From Halobacillus_B rhizosphaerae (GTDB lineage: Bacteria > Bacillota > Bacilli > Bacillales > Halobacillaceae), in the NCBI RefSeq assembly GCF_046719735.1, contig NZ_JAUTWQ010000011.1, positions 171,079-235,078 on the forward strand: a DNA stretch of 64,000 nucleotides, given 5' to 3'. A program made the translations under genes and the position numbers. Below the pieces are notes generated by a model, which saw only the letters and a program-made list of their open reading frames with translations, searched no databases and had not been told where the DNA came from. Shown one piece after another: positions 55,775 to 63,964 of the stretch; the stretch's first letter is position 1, and every line of letters starts with the position of its first letter.

Positions 55775-56644
55775 ATGGATCAAAAACTAAAGGACATCGT
55801 TCTTGAACATAGCAACGATATTGTAAAAATGTGGTTAGAGGAAGTTGAGACCCACAAGGAGAATGACTATACAGCAACGATTTCTGATGAGATGCTTGAA
55901 AGCACCAATCGGGAATTTGTAAATGTCATTTTCTCTAATATTCAGAAGCAGGGACTTTCAAAGGATTTAGAGGACTTTGCTGAACGCTTGATCAACCTTG
56001 GATGGCCGCTGAGCTATTTAACAGACGGAATGCAAGTGTTTCGCAGGGTCATTACCGACTTTATTTTAAAGCAATCAGATCAGATTGACTCAGATTACTT
56101 TTCTGAAGTGCTTCGTAAAGTGGATGGCTGGGTTGACCCGGTTATTAATCAACTCGTAAATGAGTACTCTGGAAGCTGGGAAAATATTGTCTCTCTTCAA
56201 AGAGTTGCTTTGCAAGAATTGTCTGCTCCACTCATTCCAGTAATGGAAAACATTACGATTATGCCTCTGATTGGAACGATTGATACGGAAAGAGCTAAAC
56301 TGATAATGGAAAATCTTCTAGATGGTGTGATTAAGCACAATGCGGAAGTTGTACTTATTGATATTACCGGAGTTCCTGTTGTGGATACGATGGTTGCTCA
56401 TCACATTATTCAAGCAGCTGAAGCTGTCCGATTAATCGGTTCTAGATGTATATTAGTAGGAATTCGTCCGGAAATTGCTCAGACGATCGTCAACCTGGGA
56501 ATTGATTTAGGGAAATTCCCTACGAAAAGTTCACTTCGCAAAGGGTTCCAAACGGCCCTTGAACTAACAAACCGCAAAATCGAAGAAAGTCAGAACAACG
56601 ATGAAAACATTGAAAAACTAATAGATTCACTGAATAAGGAGTGA
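55775..56644 (+). CDS. rsbRA: RsbR stressosome sensor protein
   Basis: The 289-residue protein has an N-terminal globin-like sensor domain (about 1-140) and a C-terminal STAS domain (about 150-270). The phosphorylatable threonines of RsbRA map to the VVDTMVAHH segment and to EIAQTIVNLG near residue 240. RsbR and RsbS build the stressosome that holds RsbT and releases it under environmental stress. It is the first gene of the sigma-B operon and has GGTGGAGGT before the ATG. Other RsbR paralogs may lie elsewhere. Confidence 0.94.
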   Translation: MDQKLKDIVLEHSNDIVKMWLEEVETHKENDYTATISDEMLESTNREFVNVIFSNIQKQGLSKDLEDFAERLINLGWPLSYLTDGMQVFRRVITDFILKQSDQIDSDYFSEVLRKVDGWVDPVINQLVNEYSGSWENIVSLQRVALQELSAPLIPVMENITIMPLIGTIDTERAKLIMENLLDGVIKHNAEVVLIDITGVPVVDTMVAHHIIQAAEAVRLIGSRCILVGIRPEIAQTIVNLGIDLGKFPTKSSLRKGFQTALELTNRKIEESQNNDENIEKLIDSLNKE

Positions 56645-56649
56645 ACACC

Positions 56650-57006
56650 TTGAGAATACCAATTCTAAAGCTGCATAACTACTTACTTATTTCTATTCAA
56701 ATTGATTTGGATGACCAAACGGCCATTCAGTTTCAAGAAGATTTGTTAAGTAAAATACACGAGAGCGGCTCAACAGGTGTGGTTATAGATTTAACTTCTG
56801 TCGATATTATTGACTCTTTCATCGCCAAAGTTCTCGGAGACGTAGTTACCATGTCCGACCTTATGGGTGCAAAGGTAGTCTTGACAGGTATCCAGCCTGC
56901 TGTAGCGATGACACTGATTGACTTAGGAATTCACATGCAGGATGTCCCTACTGCACTAGATTTAGAACAAGGATTAATTAAACTTCGTCAGGAATTGGAG
57001 GAGTAG
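56650..57006 (+). CDS. rsbS: RsbS stressosome scaffold
   Basis: The 118-residue STAS protein, from TTG 56650, begins MRIPILKLHNYLL and has the phosphorylatable serine in DIIDSFIAKVLG. RsbS forms the stressosome core and binds RsbT; RsbT phosphorylates it on stress. I choose TTG 56650 because AAGGAG, part of the rsbR stop region, lies eight bases upstream; a GTG three codons earlier is less well placed. Confidence 0.94.
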   Translation: MRIPILKLHNYLLISIQIDLDDQTAIQFQEDLLSKIHESGSTGVVIDLTSVDIIDSFIAKVLGDVVTMSDLMGAKVVLTGIQPAVAMTLIDLGIHMQDVPTALDLEQGLIKLRQELEE

Positions 57007-57008
57007 CC

Positions 57009-57410
57009 ATGGACTTCCAATCCTGTGTCAACATTAAAAAAGAGTGGGACATTGTGGGCGCCCGACAGCTGGGCAGGGACATTTCAAGAAAAATTGGATT
57101 TGGAACTGTAGATCAAGCCCGCATCGCCACTGCCATATCAGAGCTGGCAAGAAATATTTATTTATATGCTGGGACAGGTAAAATATGTTTTGAAGCAGTG
57201 GACGATATGAATCACAAAGGGATGAGTATTGTTGCCATGGATAACGGACCTGGAATTAAAGAGCTAAGCCAGGTGATGGAAGACGGGTTCTCTACTTCAG
57301 GCGGACTTGGGGCAGGTCTTCCTGGTGTGAAACGGTTAATGGACGAATTTGATATTTATTCAGAAGATGGCAAAGGTACTGAAATTAAAGTAATCAAATG
57401 GCTCCGGTAG
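57009..57410 (+). CDS. rsbT: RsbT switch kinase
   Basis: The 133-residue protein is a GHKL ATPase-type serine kinase with SELARNIYLYA and AMDNGPGI as N and G1 box motifs, followed by TSGGLGAGLPGVKRLMDEF. It phosphorylates RsbS and RsbR, then leaves the stressosome and activates RsbU. GAGGAG precedes the ATG, two bases after the rsbS stop. Confidence 0.95.
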   Translation: MDFQSCVNIKKEWDIVGARQLGRDISRKIGFGTVDQARIATAISELARNIYLYAGTGKICFEAVDDMNHKGMSIVAMDNGPGIKELSQVMEDGFSTSGGLGAGLPGVKRLMDEFDIYSEDGKGTEIKVIKWLR

Positions 57411-57423
57411 AGGAGGTTAACTA

Positions 57424-58434
57424 GTGAGCACATTGAAACTGGATGTAGAAAATTATAAAGAATTATTGCAAGAGTATATTAGAACCAAAGATGAGCAGGC
57501 TCTCTACCAAGCAGAACAATTCAGCAAGCATTCGATGCAGCATAATATTTCTCCAGAGGAAATTATTAACGTGCATATTCAGTCCCTAGAGGAGCTATAC
57601 CCGGAAATGCCTGAATATATTCAATCTTCTATGAGTTTTCTGCTGGAAACAATGATTTCTTATGGACTTGCTTATCAGGAATATCAGTCTTTGCGTGAGA
57701 AGCAGCTTGAACTTAAATCAGAGCTTTCGGTCGCTGCTAACATGCAGAAAACCCTGTTATCAACAGTGAAACCTGAACTGGAAGAAGTGGAAGTAGGCGC
57801 AATTAGTGTACCTGCAAAGCAGATGAATGGCGACTATTACCACTTTGTCCAAGACAGGGAAGGCTCGCTTGGTGTAGCTATCGCTGATGTAATTGGTAAA
57901 GGGGTACCTGCTGCTTTATGTATGTCGATGATTAAGTATTCGATGGACAGCTTCCCTGAACTGCGGATGGACCCGGGGGTTATTCTCGGCAGTCTGAACC
58001 GAGTAGTGGAAAGAAACGTCGATTCCAGTATGTTTATTACCATGTTCTACGGATTGTATGATACAGATTCTCATACTTTTCATTATTCCTCTGCAGGTCA
58101 TGAACCGGGCTTTTATTACCACAAAGACCGCGACGAATATGAAGAGATTGAAGCCTCAGGACTCGTGCTCGGTGTGTCCGCAGAAGCGTCTTACACTGAA
58201 CATCAGCGGAAAGTAGAACAGGGAGACATGATCATTCTCCTTACTGATGGAGTGACGGAATGCCGGCAGGGTGACCGCTTTATTGAACAAGAAGAAATTC
58301 TTCATGTGATTAAGCAGTATGCCCACCTTCCTGCTCAAGAGGTTGTAGAGCAGGTCTTTAAGCATTTTGAAAGACTTCAAGACTTTCAGTTGCGGGATGA
58401 TTTCACCCTGATTATTTTGCGAAGAAATGTTTAA
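57424..58434 (+). CDS. rsbU: RsbU PP2C-type phosphatase
   Basis: The 336-residue protein has an N-terminal RsbT-binding RsbU_N domain (about 1-85), a short coiled segment, and a PP2C/SpoIIE phosphatase domain with GDYYHF, AIADVIGKGVPAAL, SSAGHEPGF, LLTDGVTECRQGD and LRDDFTLIIL. RsbT binding activates it to dephosphorylate RsbV. It begins at GTG 57424 after AGAGGAGGT. The sigma-B promoter GTTTAA element overlaps its stop codon. Confidence 0.96.
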   Translation: MSTLKLDVENYKELLQEYIRTKDEQALYQAEQFSKHSMQHNISPEEIINVHIQSLEELYPEMPEYIQSSMSFLLETMISYGLAYQEYQSLREKQLELKSELSVAANMQKTLLSTVKPELEEVEVGAISVPAKQMNGDYYHFVQDREGSLGVAIADVIGKGVPAALCMSMIKYSMDSFPELRMDPGVILGSLNRVVERNVDSSMFITMFYGLYDTDSHTFHYSSAGHEPGFYYHKDRDEYEEIEASGLVLGVSAEASYTEHQRKVEQGDMIILLTDGVTECRQGDRFIEQEEILHVIKQYAHLPAQEVVEQVFKHFERLQDFQLRDDFTLIILRRNV

Positions 58435-58454
58435 CCTATAATAAAGTCGGGAAC
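58429..58454 (+). promoter_or_regulatory. Internal sigma-B promoter before rsbV
   Basis: GTTTAA (58429-58434), a 14-base spacer and GGGAAC (58449-58454) fit the sigma-B consensus and lie where the autoregulatory promoter of the B. subtilis sigB operon is found. Confidence 0.7.
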
Positions 58455-58501
58455 TTATTTTTTTGATCGACTTTTCTTGGAATAATAGGAGGATATTAGT
58501 C

Positions 58502-58831
58502 ATGAACTTAACAATAGATATTACAAACAAAGAAGATGTAGCTTACGTGTCTCTTTCGGGAGAAGTAGATGCTTTTACTGCACCGAAACTTAAAGAAGCT
58601 TTGCTTCCGCTGACAAAGGAAGAGCGTCAAACAGTGGAAGTTGATCTGCAAAACGTAAACTATATGGATTCAACTGGTTTAGGAGTGTTTATTAGTGCTC
58701 TTAAGTCTACAAAAGAACACAACACCGAATTAAAGCTTGTACAAATGCAGGATCGTGTATATCGTCTGTTCAAAATTACCGGTTTAACTGAAATCATGAA
58801 CATAGACACTACAGTACGAGGTGGAATGTAA
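58502..58831 (+). CDS. rsbV: Anti-anti-sigma factor RsbV
   Basis: The 109-residue STAS protein has the phosphorylation site serine in NVNYMDSTGLGVF. Unphosphorylated RsbV binds RsbW and frees sigma-B. I choose ATG 58502 because AGGAGG lies nine bases upstream; the frame opens earlier at 58463. It ends one base before the rsbW start. Confidence 0.96.
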   Translation: MNLTIDITNKEDVAYVSLSGEVDAFTAPKLKEALLPLTKEERQTVEVDLQNVNYMDSTGLGVFISALKSTKEHNTELKLVQMQDRVYRLFKITGLTEIMNIDTTVRGGM

Positions 58832-58832
58832 A

Positions 58833-59306
58833 ATGGAACCATTTGATTTTGTAGAAGTGAAGGTCCCTGCTAAGGCGGAATATGTAGGTGTTGTACGCTT
58901 AAGCACTTCTGGAATTGCCAATCGTATGGGTTTCTCATATGAAGATATAGAAGATTTGAAGGTTGCTATTTCTGAAGCCATCACTAATGCTGTGAAGCAC
59001 GCCTATAAAGAAGATGAAGATGGCGAAATCACCATCGGATTCGGTTTATATGACAATCGCCTGGAGGTGATGGTGGCCGATCATGGAGGAAGCTTTAATC
59101 TTGGAGAAATCAAACAAGATATTGGACCTTACCAGCAGAACGATGACATCGCTGAGCTGCGCGAAGGTGGGTTTGGACTCTTCTTAATTGATGCTCTAAT
59201 GGATAAAGTTGAAATCAATAGTAAATATGGAGTTATCGTGTTAATGACCAAATATCTCCATGAAGCCGAGGTGGATCAAGATGGCGACCAGATCTCAACA
59301 TCATAA
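58833..59306 (+). CDS. rsbW: Anti-sigma-B factor and RsbV kinase RsbW
   Basis: The 157-residue GHKL-type kinase has KVAISEAITNAVKHAY as N box, VMVADHGGSF as G1 box and LREGGFGLFLIDALMD as G2 box. It holds sigma-B inactive and phosphorylates RsbV with ATP. The ATG 58833 after GAGGTGG is preferred over the GTG at 58821, which lies inside rsbV. Its last 26 bases overlap sigB. Confidence 0.95.
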   Translation: MEPFDFVEVKVPAKAEYVGVVRLSTSGIANRMGFSYEDIEDLKVAISEAITNAVKHAYKEDEDGEITIGFGLYDNRLEVMVADHGGSFNLGEIKQDIGPYQQNDDIAELREGGFGLFLIDALMDKVEINSKYGVIVLMTKYLHEAEVDQDGDQISTS

Positions 59307-60060
59307 TGATGAGGTTTATAAGTGGATAGAATATTTACAGGAAAACCCGCGGGACGAAGAAATCCAGGAAAAGATAGTTCTTGTTTACAAAGACCTGGTA
59401 GAGTCCATCGCCCGCAAATATTCTAAAAACAGTACCATCCATGAGGATTTAGTCCAAGTCGGCATGCTGGGACTGCTAGCTGCTATCCGCCGTTACGATC
59501 CGGAATTCGGAAAATCCTTTGAATCGTTTGCCATTCCTACGATCATCGGAGAAATAAAAAGGTTTATTCGTGATAAAACGTGGAGTGTCCATGTACCACG
59601 CCGGATTAAAGAATTAGGACCGAAAATTAAGAAAGCAGCAGAGGAGTTGACCAGCTCTTTACAGCGTTCTCCTTCCGTTATCGAAATTGCGGAATATCTG
59701 GAAGTTTCTGAAGAAGATGTTCTGGAGACGATGGAAATGGGCAAAAGTTATAAAGCTCTTTCTGTAGACCGGAAAATCGAAGCTGATTCTGATGGCAGTA
59801 CGGTTACCATTCTTGATTTAATCGGCAACAAAGAGGATGGGTACAATCATATTGATCAAAGAATGCTGCTTGAAAAAGTACTTCCGATCTTGAGTGAACG
59901 AGAGCAGGAAATTCTTCAATGCACGTATTTTGAAAACCTAAGCCAGAAAGACACCGGTGAAAGGCTGGGGATTTCACAAATGCATGTATCACGTTTGCAG
60001 CGGCGAGCTTTAAGAAAGCTGAGAGAAGCCCTGCAATCTGAATCCGTTGAGGCATTTTAG
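59281..60060 (+). CDS. sigB: RNA polymerase sigma factor SigB
   Basis: The 259-residue sigma-70-type factor has region 2 (HEDLVQVGMLGLLAAIRRYD, then FESFAIPTIIGEIKRFIRD), region 3 and region 4 with LSQKDTGERLGISQMHVSRLQRRA. It directs the general stress regulon in bacilli. I take ATG 59281 after GAGGTGG, overlapping rsbW by 26 bases; the frame opens upstream at 59260 within rsbW. It overlaps rsbX by one base. Confidence 0.97.
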   Translation: MATRSQHHNDEVYKWIEYLQENPRDEEIQEKIVLVYKDLVESIARKYSKNSTIHEDLVQVGMLGLLAAIRRYDPEFGKSFESFAIPTIIGEIKRFIRDKTWSVHVPRRIKELGPKIKKAAEELTSSLQRSPSVIEIAEYLEVSEEDVLETMEMGKSYKALSVDRKIEADSDGSTVTILDLIGNKEDGYNHIDQRMLLEKVLPILSEREQEILQCTYFENLSQKDTGERLGISQMHVSRLQRRALRKLREALQSESVEAF

Positions 60061-60656
60061 TGCTGGATGAGCTGAATCATCTATCTATTTCCGTGTATCA
60101 GCAAGCGAAGAAAGGCAACTACTACTGTGGAGATAGCTATTTTTACAAAGAAACCGGTGAAGCGTTTGTCTGTGCTGTGGCTGACGGTCTTGGCAGTGGG
60201 GAAATGGCGCATGAGTCTTCAAAGGCCGTAATGGAAATGGTAGAAAAGTACCCTGATTTAACAATAGAGTCACTTGTCCATAAGTGTAATGAAGCTTTGG
60301 TTGGGAAACGCGGAGTTGTCCTTGGTATACTTAGAATAGATCTAATTGCTGAAACATACTCTTATTCCTCCATTGGGAACATTGGTGTTATAACTTTGGA
60401 TAATGATGGAACTAGAGGCAGGAATATTCCTCTAGCTGGATACTTAGCAGGCTATCCGAAGAAGCTGCGAGTGACAAGAGGCAAGGTGCATCCAGGCATG
60501 ATTTTCATGATGTTTTCGGATGGCGTAGTGGATCGTAACTTATCTGCTAAGCATACTAGAACTCAGAATGTGAAAGTAATCACTGAACAGTATAAAGAAC
60601 TATATGGACAGGCAAGAGATGATGATACGACTTTAATTGCTATCCAGTACAAATGA
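60060..60656 (+). CDS. rsbX: RsbX PP2C-type phosphatase
   Basis: The 198-residue protein has the PP2C motifs FVCAVADGLGSGEMAHES and MFSDGVVD with DDDTTLIAI. It dephosphorylates RsbS and RsbR and so resets the stressosome. It starts at GTG 60060, whose G overlaps the sigB stop codon. It ends the operon, which is closed by a terminator. Confidence 0.94.
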   Translation: MLDELNHLSISVYQQAKKGNYYCGDSYFYKETGEAFVCAVADGLGSGEMAHESSKAVMEMVEKYPDLTIESLVHKCNEALVGKRGVVLGILRIDLIAETYSYSSIGNIGVITLDNDGTRGRNIPLAGYLAGYPKKLRVTRGKVHPGMIFMMFSDGVVDRNLSAKHTRTQNVKVITEQYKELYGQARDDDTTLIAIQYK

Positions 60657-60694
60657 GGGCCTTATTCTACGTTAAAATGGAATAAGGTCCTTTC
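60655..60694 (+). terminator. Intrinsic terminator of the sigB operon
   Basis: Arms AGGGCCTTATTC and GAATAAGGTCCTT (with G-U pairs) are followed by TTCG, a modest tail. Confidence 0.75.
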
Positions 60695-60755
60695 GTTTGG
60701 GAGTAATGGCAAGTAGAATTTGATACAATGGTATTCAATAGAAGGAGGACACGAC

Positions 60756-62924
60756 GTGAGTGAATTATTACCTAAAGCCGACTTGCTGAAGCTGGTCGCT
60801 AAACAGACAGAATTAAATGAAAAGCCTGTGAAACAGGTCATCGATCTTCTTGGAGAAGGGAATACCGTTCCTTTTATTGCAAGGTATCGTAAAGAATTAA
60901 CAGGCGGTTTGGACGAGGTTCAGATTAAAGCCATTGAAGACCAGTACCATTACGTATTAAATTTAACGCAGCGCAAAGAAGAAGTTATTCGATTGATTGA
61001 TGAGCAAGGGAAATTAACCGAAGAGCTGCGAAAGGATATCGAAGAAGCGGTTCAATTGCAGAAGGTAGAAGATTTATACCGGCCGTATAAGCAGAAAAGA
61101 AGAACAAAGGCCACAGTGGCTAAAGAAAAAGGATTAGAACCTCTTGCTCTGAAAGTATGGGAGCAAAAAGCGTTTGATTATGAACAGGAAGCTCAAGCTT
61201 ACTTATCAGAAGAGCACGAACTACATACAGTAGAAGAGATAACGCAAGGGGTGAATGATATCCTTGCCGAATGGATTTCAGATGATCCAGAATACCGGGA
61301 GCAAATTCGAAAGCAGACCTTCCAGAAAGGGACTATCGAGTCCAAAGCTAAAAATGCAGATCAGGACGAAAAAGGTGTTTTTGAAATGTACTATGATTAT
61401 CAAGAACCCGTCCGTGCAATAGTGTCTCACCGTATTCTTGCATTAAATCGAGGTGAAAAAGAGGAAGTTCTTAAAGTAACCGTAAACCCACCGGATGAAA
61501 CGATTGTTACGTACTTAAATAAGAAAGTGATTCAATCTGGAGCTGACGAATCCACGCAGTCTATTCTGGAAGAATCCATTCAAGACAGTTATAAGCGCTT
61601 GATTCAGCCTTCGATTGAAAGAGAAATTCGCAATTCTCTATCCGAAACAGCAGAAGAGCAGGCCATAGAAGTCTTTTCCAGCAATCTGCGCAGTCTTCTC
61701 TTGCAGCCGCCGTTAAAGGGAAAAGTCGTCTTAGGGGTAGATCCTGCATTCAGGACCGGTTGTAAACTAGCGGCGGTTGATGAAACAGGTAAAGTGCTCG
61801 ACATTGCAGTGATGTATCCGACCGCTCCGAAGAATGATGTGAAGGGTGCAGAGAAAATTCTGCTTTCTTTTATGAAGAAGTATCCAATTGAGCTTATGGC
61901 TATTGGAAATGGAACGGCATCAAGGGAGACCGAACAGTTTGTTGCGGATATGATCCAGAAGCATAACTTAGCAGCCTCCTATATGATTGTTAATGAAGCG
62001 GGGGCGAGTGTTTATTCAGCTTCTAAATTGGCGAGAGAGGAATTTCCTGATTTTAAAGTAGAAGAGAGAAGTGCCGTCTCTATTGCCAGGCGTGTGCAGG
62101 ACCCATTAGCTGAACTCGTAAAAATTGACCCTAAGTCAATCGGGGTCGGTCAGTACCAGCACGATGTAAGTCAAAAGAAACTAAATGAATCTTTAACCTT
62201 TGTCGTGGAAACAGCGGTTAACCAGGTCGGGGTTAATGTGAATACAGCTTCTTCTTCCTTGCTGCAATATGTCTCTGGCTTAAGCAAAACTGTGGCAAAT
62301 AATGTCGTGAAGAAGCGAGAGGAATTAGGGAAATTCTCTAAACGCAGAGAACTTAAGGATATCCCGAGACTAGGGGCAAAGACGTTCGAACAAAGTATTG
62401 GTTTTCTTCGTATTTTGGATGGAGAAGAACCTTTGGATCGAACTTCCATTCACCCGGAAAGTTATAAGGCAACGCGAGAGCTCTTAAAAATGGGGAGTGT
62501 AAGTAAGGCAGAGTTAGGCAGTGAAGAAATGGAGAATCAATTGAAGACTTTAGACCTCCGTTCCACTGCTGAAGAACTTGGTTTAGGAGTGCCAACCTTG
62601 CAGGACATTATGAAATCTCTTACGCAGCCTGGCAGAGACCCTCGGGATGATCTGCCTAAACCTTTATTAAAAACGAATGTGTTATCAATGGAAGATTTGG
62701 AACAAGGAATGGAATTGGAAGGCACCGTGCGTAATGTTGTAGACTTTGGTGTGTTTGTGGATATAGGAGTCAAACAGGATGGACTTGTCCATATTTCCAA
62801 ATTGTCCAATAAATTTGTCAAACACCCGATGGATGTCGTGGCTGTTGGAGACGTCGTGACTGTCTGGGTGGATAATGTAGATACACAAAAACAGCGCATT
62901 GCCTTAACAATGCTGCCTCAATAA
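60756..62924 (+). CDS. tex: Tex-family transcription accessory / RNA-binding protein
   Basis: The 722-residue protein has the Tex layout: an N-terminal helical domain, a YqgF/RNase-H-like domain with LGVDPAFRTGCKLAAVD near residue 330, helix-hairpin-helix repeats with LKDIPRLGAKTFEQSIGFLRI near 545, and a C-terminal S1 domain (about 645-718) with GTVRNVVDFGVFVDIG. Tex binds nucleic acids and affects transcription; the B. subtilis counterpart is YdcI. I place the start at GTG 60756 with AAGGAGG eight bases upstream. Confidence 0.95.
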   Translation: MSELLPKADLLKLVAKQTELNEKPVKQVIDLLGEGNTVPFIARYRKELTGGLDEVQIKAIEDQYHYVLNLTQRKEEVIRLIDEQGKLTEELRKDIEEAVQLQKVEDLYRPYKQKRRTKATVAKEKGLEPLALKVWEQKAFDYEQEAQAYLSEEHELHTVEEITQGVNDILAEWISDDPEYREQIRKQTFQKGTIESKAKNADQDEKGVFEMYYDYQEPVRAIVSHRILALNRGEKEEVLKVTVNPPDETIVTYLNKKVIQSGADESTQSILEESIQDSYKRLIQPSIEREIRNSLSETAEEQAIEVFSSNLRSLLLQPPLKGKVVLGVDPAFRTGCKLAAVDETGKVLDIAVMYPTAPKNDVKGAEKILLSFMKKYPIELMAIGNGTASRETEQFVADMIQKHNLAASYMIVNEAGASVYSASKLAREEFPDFKVEERSAVSIARRVQDPLAELVKIDPKSIGVGQYQHDVSQKKLNESLTFVVETAVNQVGVNVNTASSSLLQYVSGLSKTVANNVVKKREELGKFSKRRELKDIPRLGAKTFEQSIGFLRILDGEEPLDRTSIHPESYKATRELLKMGSVSKAELGSEEMENQLKTLDLRSTAEELGLGVPTLQDIMKSLTQPGRDPRDDLPKPLLKTNVLSMEDLEQGMELEGTVRNVVDFGVFVDIGVKQDGLVHISKLSNKFVKHPMDVVAVGDVVTVWVDNVDTQKQRIALTMLPQ

Positions 62925-62931
62925 TGATCTG

Positions 62932-62961
62932 GCCTGGGGGTTCATCTTCCAGGTTTTTTTA
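62932..62961 (+). terminator. Intrinsic terminator after tex
   Basis: CCTGG and CCAGG arms with an outer A-T pair are followed by seven T residues. The tail overlaps the stop codon of the convergent cmpA gene. Confidence 0.75.
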
Positions 62962-63069
62962 TTTCAATTGGCGTTGATAGAAATACCAGCATTGGTTCAG
63001 CATCTTAATCTGATACTTATCTTTATTAAAGAAAGCACTGTACATTTGCTTTTTTAACCATCCAGGCAT
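62959..63069 (-). CDS. cmpA: Cortex morphogenetic protein CmpA
   Basis: The 36-residue product reads MPGWLKKQMYSAFFN, then KDKYQIKMLNQCWYFYQRQ and a short end. It matches the pattern of B. subtilis CmpA (37 residues), including PxWLKKQM and YQIKxLNQCWYFY. CmpA acts with SpoIVA and ClpXP in the mother cell to gate assembly of the spore cortex, so the host is a spore former. I place the start at ATG 63069, with AAAGGAG eight bases upstream; a second ATG two codons before is too close to that site. The gene stands between tex and sprT as in B. subtilis. Its stop codon lies in the T-run of the tex terminator. Confidence 0.9.
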   Translation of the reverse strand: MPGWLKKQMYSAFFNKDKYQIKMLNQCWYFYQRQLK

Positions 63070-63144
63070 CTGCATCACTCCTTTTGATTTTTCCGTACTT
63101 CATACGTATGATAAAGTATGCAAGAGGTAAAGGAGGTGTGACAA

Positions 63145-63606
63145 ATGGAACTAAGCAAACAACAACTTCACGAATGGACGAACCAGCTTTCTGAAGAATT
63201 TTTTCATAAGAAATTTACAGACGAAGTGTACTTTAATTCTCGTTTACGTACTACGGGAGGGAGATACATTCCCTCGAAACGGGTAATTGAATTAAATCCT
63301 AAATACTACAAAGAATCAGCTGAAGATGAATTTGCCGGAATTATTAAACACGAACTATGCCATTATCACCTTCATATAGAAGGGAAGGGGTTCAGCCACA
63401 GAGATAGAGAATTCAAAGAGCTGCTCAAACAAACAGGATCTCCGAGATATTGCAAACCACTGCCTTCTCAAGATAATCCTATGAAGCATCACTATATTTG
63501 TGCGAAGTGCGGACAGGAGTATCATAGGAAGCGGCGAGTAAACACCACTCGTTATGCTTGTGGAAAATGTCGAGGAAAACTAAAAAAGAAAGAGAAAACA
63601 TATTGA
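63145..63606 (+). CDS. SprT-like zinc metalloprotease-fold protein (YdcK)
   Basis: The 153-residue protein has the HExxH motif HELCH (His69, Glu70, His73) and a C-terminal zinc ribbon with CAKCG near residue 117 and CGKC near 138. It is the SprT-like protein of bacilli, called YdcK in B. subtilis. SprT-fold proteins such as SprTN (Spartan) are DNA-linked proteases in eukaryotes; the bacterial role is unproven. A strong AAAGGAGG lies nine bases before the ATG. Confidence 0.9.
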   Translation: MELSKQQLHEWTNQLSEEFFHKKFTDEVYFNSRLRTTGGRYIPSKRVIELNPKYYKESAEDEFAGIIKHELCHYHLHIEGKGFSHRDREFKELLKQTGSPRYCKPLPSQDNPMKHHYICAKCGQEYHRKRRVNTTRYACGKCRGKLKKKEKTY

Positions 63607-63697
63607 CGAATTGTAAACGCCATGTTAAATTAATTAGGTGCTGTCAAAAGGCACAGAATAAATGAATACATAAGCAATATATTGACGAAAAAAGGAT

Positions 63698-63726
63698 TTG
63701 ACATTCCGATCAATATATTATACGAT
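63698..63726 (+). promoter_or_regulatory. Promoter of the tRNA operon
   Basis: TTGACA (63698-63703), a 17-base spacer and TACGAT (63721-63726) form a strong promoter about 65 bases before tRNA-Asn. Confidence 0.75.
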
Positions 63727-63794
63727 ATATTTCGTCGCTGATTATTTGAAAGTTTTCAAGACAAGCAATTAAGAGCTAATTCATTTTTAATTAT

Positions 63795-63869
63795 TCCACC
63801 GTAGCTCAGTGGTAGAGCAATCGGCTGTTAACCGATTGGTCGTAGGTTCGAATCCTACCGGTGGAGCCA
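63795..63869 (+). tRNA. trnN: tRNA-Asn (GTT)
   Basis: The acceptor arms TCCACCG and CGGTGGA pair, the anticodon loop CTGTTAA carries GTT, the T arm is GTAGGTTCGAATCCTAC, and a CCA end is encoded. Confidence 0.97.
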
Positions 63870-63873
63870 TTAC

Positions 63874-63964
63874 GGAGAAGTACTCAAGTGGCTGAAGAGG
63901 CGCCCCTGCTAAGGGTGTAGGTCGTGCAAACGGCGCGAGGGTTCAAATCCCTCCTTCTCCGCCA
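63874..63964 (+). tRNA. trnS: tRNA-Ser (GCT)
   Basis: A 91-base class II tRNA. The acceptor arms GGAGAAG and CTTCTCC pair, the anticodon loop CTGCTAA carries GCT, a long variable arm follows, and CCA is encoded. It starts four bases after tRNA-Asn, so both belong to one tRNA transcript that probably continues beyond the window. Confidence 0.97.

Noticed and set aside
58156..58530. 124-codon open frame on the minus strand
   Set aside because: It is antisense to rsbU and rsbV, both certain genes.
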